In this document: piece after piece, positions 5,857 to 9,510 of the stretch
Layout of the letters: each line of letters begins with the position of its first letter
Position numbering within the stretch: the first letter of the stretch is position 1
NCBI GenBank assembly: GCA_002491945.1
Contig: DKWX01000058.1
Location: 1 to 9,510, forward strand
Reading direction: 5' to 3'
DNA length: 9,510 nt
DNA from: Porphyromonadaceae bacterium UBA7141
Lineage (GTDB): Bacteria > Bacteroidota > Bacteroidia > Bacteroidales > Muribaculaceae
The notes under the pieces: model-generated
Told to the model about the DNA's origin: nothing
The model's database searches: none
Seen by the model: the letters and a program-made list of their open reading frames with translations, nothing else
Position numbers and translations under genes: made by a program

Positions 5857-6351
5857 TCACACATTTATGAGGGCCTGAAGAGAGGCCAGGCGCTCGGCCA
5901 GTATCGATGCGTCGGCCTCGCCGCCTGGAGCCGACTCAAGCACACGGTAGCCGTAGCGTTCAAGGCTCATCACGGCCTGTGTGGGGTCGGTGGTGCGCAC
6001 ACGCAGTGTCACATGCAGCATCCCGTCGGACGACGGATGCGATATGAGGTCGACAAGGTGGGCATCCACATCCTCAACCGCCCGGGCCAGCAGCGAGGCG
6101 CTGTAATCCTGTGGAGCCGACTCCACCACAAGCACCGAACTGTCGTCGCGCGGAGCAATCATGCGTCCAAGCCCCTCAAGAAGCGACCCCTGGTCGATTA
6201 CCCCCATCATCTCCCCGTCATGACTGACACCCAACAGGCGGCCGGGTGCGTCGAGCAGATGCGGTAGCACCTCGATAAGCGGCATTGAGGAATCCACGGT
6301 CTTGAGCGTCGGCAGATTCTTTTGGGTCGATATTACGTCTTTGGCTGTCAT
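5857..6351 (-). CDS. CBS domain protein with ACT-like C-terminal domain (164 aa)
   Basis: Residues about 1-64 form a CBS unit (MTAKDVISTQ, LLGVSHDGEMMGVIDQGSLL), a fold that usually binds adenine nucleotides. Residues about 71-141 (SVLVVESAPQDYSASLLARA through RVLESAP) resemble an ACT-like regulatory domain. The combination recalls a Bacteroidales CBS protein found near pdxJ/nadK. As I remember it, those homologues are about 219 aa with two CBS units, so this one appears to have lost about half of the CBS module. A lone CBS unit would need to dimerise to make a normal pair. No enzyme motif is present, so the role is probably regulatory and cytoplasmic. It is divergent from pdxJ across about 420 bases. 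ATG 6351 is the only start that includes the MTAKD opening. A -7-like TATTTTTC (6406-6413, minus strand, one mismatch) and a CCGGTT/AACCGG hairpin (6388-6404) lie upstream. Confidence 0.75.
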   Translation of the reverse strand: MTAKDVISTQKNLPTLKTVDSSMPLIEVLPHLLDAPGRLLGVSHDGEMMGVIDQGSLLEGLGRMIAPRDDSSVLVVESAPQDYSASLLARAVEDVDAHLVDLISHPSSDGMLHVTLRVRTTDPTQAVMSLERYGYRVLESAPGGEADASILAERLASLQALINV

Positions 6352-6462
6352 GGTCTGCTTTGGTTATCCCGATTTCTCCGCCAAGCCCCGGTTATTGCAA
6401 CCGGCGAAAAATACCATGCCACATATTTGCGACTGAATAGGGAGTTTATCAGGATTTTTTAT

Positions 6463-6470
6463 TAGTTTTG
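6463..6470 (+). promoter_or_regulatory. Bacteroidota -7 box driving a long leader or small RNA upstream of pdxJ
   Basis: TAGTTTTG matches TAnnTTTG exactly. The expected start of transcription is near 6476, almost 300 bases before the pdxJ ATG. A T-run (6455-6460) lies just upstream, and no clear -33 TTTG is present at the usual distance. The transcript would open with the hairpins described for 6476-6650. Confidence 0.55.
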
Positions 6471-6475
6471 CAATT

Positions 6476-6650
6476 TGAAGACTTCCCGAAAGGGGGAGTG
6501 CCTTTACCGCTATAACGGATTAGGCATACAATTAGTTCCGGGATACGAAGTTACAAATATCGTGCCAAATATCCCAACCTTTAGCGAAAAAAACTGAAAT
6601 TGACTGAACTTTTCAGCCCCGCCCGATTGTTAGACAATTTCGGGACACGG
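6476..6650 (+). ncRNA. Candidate structured RNA (pdxJ leader element or small RNA)
   Basis: Downstream of the -7 box at 6463 the sequence folds into a series of hairpins. ACTTCCC pairs with GGGGAGT (6481-6499, GAAAG loop). GCCT/AGGC plus CCG/CGG closes 6500-6525 around a 3x3 internal loop. GGGAT-ACGA pairs with TCGT and ATCCC (6540-6575, with a 7-base bulge). CTGAAA pairs with TTTCAG (6594-6616). CCCGA-TTGT pairs with ACAA and TCGGG (6622-6644). No ORF with gene-like codons occupies it. I cannot match it to a named RNA family. Rfam families of the Bacteroidales (for example Bacteroidales-1, and 6S-like RNAs) are the first candidates to test. The 3' end is unclear, since none of the hairpins has a T-run. 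The boundaries given are estimates. Confidence 0.4.
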
Positions 6651-6770
6651 CAATTTCCGGATGTCACGCATCCCATGCGCGCTCCGCGACACTGTCCCCT
6701 CCCCCTCCTCCTCCCCGCTCTGCGGCGGGGCCGGAGAGAAGCAGCTTCAATTTCTATATCTGAACTATCC
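6651..6770 (+). other. pdxJ-proximal leader with polypyrimidine tract and GC hairpin
   Basis: A 22-base run of only C and T (6695-6716) leads into a stem of CCCCGC (6713-6718) and GCGGGG (6725-6730) around TCTGCG. The hairpin ends 40 bases before the pdxJ ATG. There is no Shine-Dalgarno-like sequence before that ATG, which is usual in this phylum. The in-frame codons here back to a TTG at 6600 look non-coding (proline- and arginine-rich). The hairpin could end a small RNA or regulate pdxJ translation. Confidence 0.4.
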
Positions 6771-7487
6771 ATGACAAGACTGAGCGTCAATATCAACAAA
6801 GTGGCCACGCTGCGCAACGCGCGTGGCGAAAACAATCCTGATGTGATAAGATTCGCCATCGACTGCGAGCAGCTTGGCGCCGAAGGCATCACGGTGCATC
6901 CGCGCCCCGACGAGCGGCATATACGCCGCTCTGACGTGACCGCACTCAAGGATACCGTCACCACAGAATTCAATATCGAAGGCTACCCCTCCGATGATTT
7001 CCTGCGCCTCGTGGAGGAGGCTCATCCGGCCCAGGCCACTCTCGTGCCCGACAAGCCGGGACAGCTCACCTCCGATTCCGGATGGGACGTGGAGGCTCAT
7101 CTTGAAGAGCTGAGGGCCATCTGCGACAGGCTGCGCCGCGCCGGCATCCGCAGTTCGATATTCGTGGCCGCCGACCCGCGTCAGGTACGCGCCGCCGCCG
7201 AAGCAGGCGCCGACCGTGTGGAACTCTACACCAAGCCATACGCCGACCTCTACCCCTCCGACCCGGAGCGCGCTGTGACCCCGTTTGTCGAAGCCGCCAA
7301 GGCCGCATGCGAGGCCGGACTCGGGCTCAACGCCGGACATGACCTCAGCCTCGAGAATCTGGAATACTTCCACCGGATGGTGCCCGGACTCGATGAGGTG
7401 AGCATCGGCCACGCCCTTATCTGCGATGCCCTGTATCTGGGCATCGCAGAGACAATCAGACGCTATCGCGCCTGTCTGGGCAAATGA
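6771..7487 (+). CDS. pdxJ: Pyridoxine 5'-phosphate synthase PdxJ
   Basis: Condenses 1-deoxy-D-xylulose 5-phosphate with 3-amino-2-oxopropyl phosphate to pyridoxine 5'-phosphate, the ring-closing step of the DXP-dependent vitamin B6 pathway; a cytoplasmic TIM-barrel enzyme. The 238-aa length is normal. Family signatures are LSVNINKVATLRNARG (4-19), TVHPRPDERHIR (41-52, with H43, R45 and H50 in the active site), E70 (FNIEGYPS), E151 (VELYT), H190 (NAGHDL) and GH at 213-214 (SIGHALI). The frame is open back to a TTG at 6600, but MTRLSVNIN at ATG 6771 is the family's normal N terminus, so the longer form is rejected. It is the first gene of a plus-strand run with exbB, exbD and a tonB-family gene; 94 bases separate it from the exbB start. 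Its leader is unusually long and structured. Confidence 0.97.
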   Translation: MTRLSVNINKVATLRNARGENNPDVIRFAIDCEQLGAEGITVHPRPDERHIRRSDVTALKDTVTTEFNIEGYPSDDFLRLVEEAHPAQATLVPDKPGQLTSDSGWDVEAHLEELRAICDRLRRAGIRSSIFVAADPRQVRAAAEAGADRVELYTKPYADLYPSDPERAVTPFVEAAKAACEAGLGLNAGHDLSLENLEYFHRMVPGLDEVSIGHALICDALYLGIAETIRRYRACLGK

Positions 7488-7581
7488 CCGGCACTCCCCG
7501 CAGGCCGGCGCGACATCGGCCCTGCGCCCCCGAACAATGACAACCCGATTCCCCCATATAACCTATACCTTACCTTACCCA

Positions 7582-8205
7582 ATGGATACCCTGACATTCT
7601 GGAGCCTCGTAATGGACGGAGGATATATCATGATTCCACTCGCCCTGCTGCTGCTGCTCACCGTATACGTATTCACCGAACGCTGCATCGTAATCAACCG
7701 CGCCCTGCGCGAAGACCCGACTTTCATGAAGCGCATACGCGACTATGTGCATGAGGCCGACCTCGAAAGCGCCATACGCCTGTGCCGCAATACATCGACA
7801 CCGTATGCCAACCTCATACTCAAGGGGCTGCAGCGCATAGGACGCCCCACTCAGGATGTGCTCGCGGCCATCGAGAACACCGGCAATCTCGAAATCTCCA
7901 ATCTCGGCAAGGGGCTTCCCTGGTTATCCACCACTGCCGCCGGCGCTCCGATGCTCGGATTCCTCGGCACCGTAGTGGGTATGATCCAGGCGTTCTTCAC
8001 CCTGGCAAAGGCCGGGGCGGCCTCCAACATCACACTCCTCTCGGGTGGCATCTATCAGGCGCTTGTCACGACTGTGGCCGGTCTGGTGGTGGGTATCATC
8101 GCCCTCTTCGCCTACAACTATCTCGTGGCTCGAATCAATCGCGTCATGAGCCGGCTTGAAGCTCGCAGCATTGAGTTCATGGACCTGCTTAATGAGCCGG
8201 CATAA
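7582..8205 (+). CDS. MotA/TolQ/ExbB family proton channel protein
   Basis: Inner-membrane subunit of a proton-driven motor of the ExbB-ExbD-TonB or TolQ-TolR-TolA type, using the proton gradient to power outer-membrane transport or envelope integrity. From ATG 7582 the protein is 207 aa. Membrane segments lie at about 14-33 (GYIMIPLALLLLLTVYVF), 112-140 (LSTTAAGAPMLGFLGTVVGM) and 157-182 (GIYQALVTTVAGLVVGIIAL). A cytoplasmic region of about 80 residues separates the first two, as in TolQ/ExbB. The APMLGFLGTVVGM and YQALVTTVAGLVVGI motifs are family signatures. The frame extends upstream to 7426, overlapping pdxJ, and an ATG at 7537 would add 15 residues (MTTRFPHITYTLPYP); those extensions have no family character, so 7582 is preferred with moderate confidence. 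It lies 97 bases upstream of exbD. ExbB and TolQ cannot be separated by sequence alone. Confidence 0.93.
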   Translation: MDTLTFWSLVMDGGYIMIPLALLLLLTVYVFTERCIVINRALREDPTFMKRIRDYVHEADLESAIRLCRNTSTPYANLILKGLQRIGRPTQDVLAAIENTGNLEISNLGKGLPWLSTTAAGAPMLGFLGTVVGMIQAFFTLAKAGAASNITLLSGGIYQALVTTVAGLVVGIIALFAYNYLVARINRVMSRLEARSIEFMDLLNEPA

Positions 8206-8302
8206 CTTCCTCTCCGTCACCACCCCGCCGCCGGAACGCGAACGAGGGCTGTCCCCGGCCCGACGCGCCGCTCCGGCAACCAACCGAACACATGCTTAGC
8301 TT
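8206..8302 (+). other. 97-base spacer between exbB and exbD genes
   Basis: The spacer is GC-rich with no ORF of its own. An ATG at 8292 opens a frame that overlaps the exbD start out of phase. TAG at 8297-8299 lies in the exbD frame, two codons before its ATG, which fixes the exbD start at 8303. No terminator or promoter box was seen, so read-through from exbB is likely. Confidence 0.5.
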
Positions 8303-8752
8303 ATGGCACTAAAACGTCAGTTTCCGACTCTTGAGACATTCTCCATGTCGTCGATGACAGATGTGATTTTCCTTCTGCTCATCTTCTTCATGGTCACTTC
8401 GACCCTCATACACCCCGCCGCCATCGATGTCAACCTCCCGCAAAGCGGCGAACAGACTTCGCTGAAACCGCAGACTGAAGTATACGTCGACTCTGTGCGC
8501 AATCTCTATCTTGTGGAAGACCGCAACGACTCTACCGGACTGCTCAGCATCCCCCGCGAGATTAAACTCGAGGAGCTTGCCCCGCGCCTCTCTGCCATCC
8601 AGCAGACCGACTCACTCCGCCCCGTGGCTCTCTATGCCGATGAGCGCGTGCCCTACGGATATGTGGTGGATGTGCTTGATATGGCCGCCCGAAGCAATCT
8701 GCGCCTCGTGCTGGCCACCCGCGCTCGCTCCGTACCTCTTGAAAGCAAATGA
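8303..8752 (+). CDS. ExbD/TolR family biopolymer transport protein
   Basis: Partner of the upstream ExbB/TolQ subunit; a single-pass inner-membrane protein whose helix carries the proton-conducting aspartate and whose periplasmic domain contacts the transducer and peptidoglycan. It has 149 aa. A short cytoplasmic N terminus (MALKRQFPTLETFSMSSMT) leads into one membrane helix, about 20-38 (DVIFLLLIFFMVTSTL). D20 corresponds to the essential Asp of ExbD/TolR. The periplasmic part (about 40-149) ends with a typical ExbD-like domain (RPVALYADERVPYGYVVDVL). The start is fixed by an in-frame TAG two codons upstream. The stop TGA (8750-8752) overlaps the next gene's ATG (8749-8751), indicating translational coupling. 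Confidence 0.93.
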   Translation: MALKRQFPTLETFSMSSMTDVIFLLLIFFMVTSTLIHPAAIDVNLPQSGEQTSLKPQTEVYVDSVRNLYLVEDRNDSTGLLSIPREIKLEELAPRLSAIQQTDSLRPVALYADERVPYGYVVDVLDMAARSNLRLVLATRARSVPLESK

Positions 8753-9510
8753 ACCGCAATAACGACAACTCACATACAGCCGCCGACCGGGCCGACGGAT
8801 GCTCCTCGCGCCGCGACTCGCTCATAGCCGCCGGAGTCACACTCCTTGTGGCGCTCGGCGTGTTTCTATTCCTGTTCTGGGGTGAAATCGGATTCGACCG
8901 CAGTCAGTCGGTCCAGGCCTCGATTCCGGAAACCGTACCCGATGAGGAGGAGGATGAACTCTTTCTCGACCCCATGCTCCTCGACCCGGGCGAAGAGCAA
9001 AGCCTGATGAAGGATGCCGCAGCGGCTCCGGCACAGGGTATGCCTGAAGTGGTGCCTGAACCGAAACAGACGCGATCGGTGGTGAAAAGCGAACCGACGG
9101 ACCAACCCCGCCCCGCCCCGCCGAAGGAAAAGCTCGTGGCCTCCACAAAGCCCTCGCCGGTGAAGGCCGTGCCCCCGAAGGCCACCGACAAGGAGGTGAA
9201 GAAGGCGCAAAGCCGCACGGCTGGCGCATTCTCGCCCGACAACGGACAGACTCACGGACGCAATAACTCCGACGGCTCGACAGGCAGCTCTACCGGAATC
9301 TCCGGACACTCCGACGGCTGGAAATTCCTCGGCTGCCCGCGTCCTGATGTGAAACTACGCAACAAGACGGTAGTCACCGTCACCGTCACGGTCAATTCGC
9401 GCGGAGAGGTCACATCGGCTTCCGCCAGAGGGGGCACATCGCAGTTGCGCGCGGCCTGCGAGCAGGCCGCGCGCAAGGCCCGCTGGCAACCGGGCGACTC
9501 GCGCAAAGCA
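8749..9510 (+). CDS. TonB/TolA-like energy transducer, N-terminal part (runs off window)
   Basis: Reading from ATG 8749 gives 254 open codons to the window end with no stop, so the gene is truncated by the edge. The layout is that of a TonB-type transducer. There is a short cytoplasmic tail, then a membrane helix at about 25-44 (LIAAGVTLLVALGVFLFLFW). An acidic stretch follows (DEEEDE, 65-70), then a long proline-, lysine- and glutamine-rich periplasmic linker (about 95-150) and a glycine/serine-rich piece (about 168-190). A C-terminal TonB/TolA-like domain begins near WKFLGCPRPDVKL and VTVTVTVNSRGEVTSA. It would couple the ExbB/ExbD motor to outer-membrane receptors or to envelope integrity. 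TonB and TolA cannot be told apart because the C terminus is incomplete. It overlaps the exbD stop by the ATGA junction, so the two genes are translationally coupled. A 15-bp perfect inverted repeat lies near its 3' visible end. Confidence 0.85.
   Translation, partial: MNRNNDNSHTAADRADGCSSRRDSLIAAGVTLLVALGVFLFLFWGEIGFDRSQSVQASIPETVPDEEEDELFLDPMLLDPGEEQSLMKDAAAAPAQGMPEVVPEPKQTRSVVKSEPTDQPRPAPPKEKLVASTKPSPVKAVPPKATDKEVKKAQSRTAGAFSPDNGQTHGRNNSDGSTGSSTGISGHSDGWKFLGCPRPDVKLRNKTVVTVTVTVNSRGEVTSASARGGTSQLRAACEQAARKARWQPGDSRKA
9445..9476 (+). repeat. 15-bp perfect inverted repeat inside the TonB-family gene
   Basis: TTGCGCGCGGCCTGC (9445-9459) is the exact reverse complement of 9462-9476, separated by GA. 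In RNA the innermost pair would open, leaving 14 bp with a CGAG loop, nearly all G-C. It lies wholly in coding sequence, spanning codons for LRAACEQAARK, and is stronger than most terminator stems in the window. Confidence 0.85.

Noticed and set aside
6600..6770. N-terminal extension of PdxJ from a TTG
   Set aside because: The 57 extra residues are proline- and arginine-rich without family resemblance. The normal PdxJ N terminus starts exactly at ATG 6771, and the DNA is better explained as structured leader.
6765..7412. 215-codon minus-strand frame opposite pdxJ
   Set aside because: A shadow of the pdxJ codons; pdxJ itself has all its active-site motifs.
7426..7581. Upstream starts for the ExbB/TolQ gene (7426 and 7537)
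   Set aside because: The 7426 start overlaps pdxJ by more than 60 bases. Neither extension adds a membrane segment or family motif. The 7537 start is not fully excluded.
9374..9393. GTCACC-type hexamer repeat
   Set aside because: It encodes an alternating VT beta strand of the TonB-family domain, so the short repeat is explained by the protein sequence.
8837..9506. Several minus-strand frames opposite the TonB-family gene
   Set aside because: The plus-strand frame from 8749 has a membrane helix, proline-rich linker and TonB-like domain and is coupled to exbD. The opposite frames are composition artefacts.
1..9510. CRISPR array, tRNA/rRNA genes, insertion sequences
   Set aside because: No regularly spaced repeats beyond the two-copy 15-mer, no cloverleaf or rRNA-like stretch, and no transposase or integrase frame was seen on either strand.

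Overview
The window looks like chromosomal DNA from a GC-rich member of the Bacteroidales; my best guess is Muribaculaceae or a close relative. Supporting signs are lipoproteins with acid-rich tails after the lipid cysteine, Bacteroidota-type -7 boxes (TAnnTTTG) upstream of several genes, few Shine-Dalgarno sites, and the linked order pdxJ, exbB/tolQ, exbD/tolR, tonB. The species cannot be fixed from the sequence alone.

Left end, about 1-1400: an AT-rich block carrying a type II restriction-modification system on the minus strand. A D12-class adenine methyltransferase (1245 to 346) is followed after 9 bases by a putative restriction endonuclease (336 downward). The endonuclease frame is interrupted by TAA at 88-90 but stays open in the same frame to the window edge, so the nuclease appears broken or split and its methylase may be orphaned. 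A 44-codon ORF (1403 to 1269) lies just upstream of the methylase. The contrast with the GC-rich genes to the right suggests horizontal acquisition.

1404-2746: a spacer with a strong hairpin and a tandem 15-bp repeat, then two minus-strand lipoprotein genes 13 bases apart. The upstream one is a PepSY-like (DUF2874-type) protein; the downstream one is unrecognised. A 202-base spacer upstream of them holds an inverted repeat and overlapping hairpins.

2747-5856: miaB (tRNA 2-methylthio-N6-isopentenyladenosine synthase, minus strand) is divergent from an acetyl-CoA hydrolase/transferase-family CoA transferase (plus strand). Two back-to-back -7 boxes share the 63-base gap between them. The CoA transferase gene ends before a long hairpin pair that separates it from the convergent CBS-domain gene.

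5857-9510: a short protein with one CBS unit and an ACT-like tail (minus strand) is divergent from pdxJ, exbB/tolQ, exbD/tolR and a TonB-family gene that runs off the right edge (plus strand). A perfect -7 box sits about 300 bases upstream of pdxJ, and the stretch between is rich in hairpins: either a long structured leader or a separate small RNA. This is the least explained part of the window. The last three genes should form an inner-membrane energy-transducing complex of the ExbBD-TonB/TolQR type.
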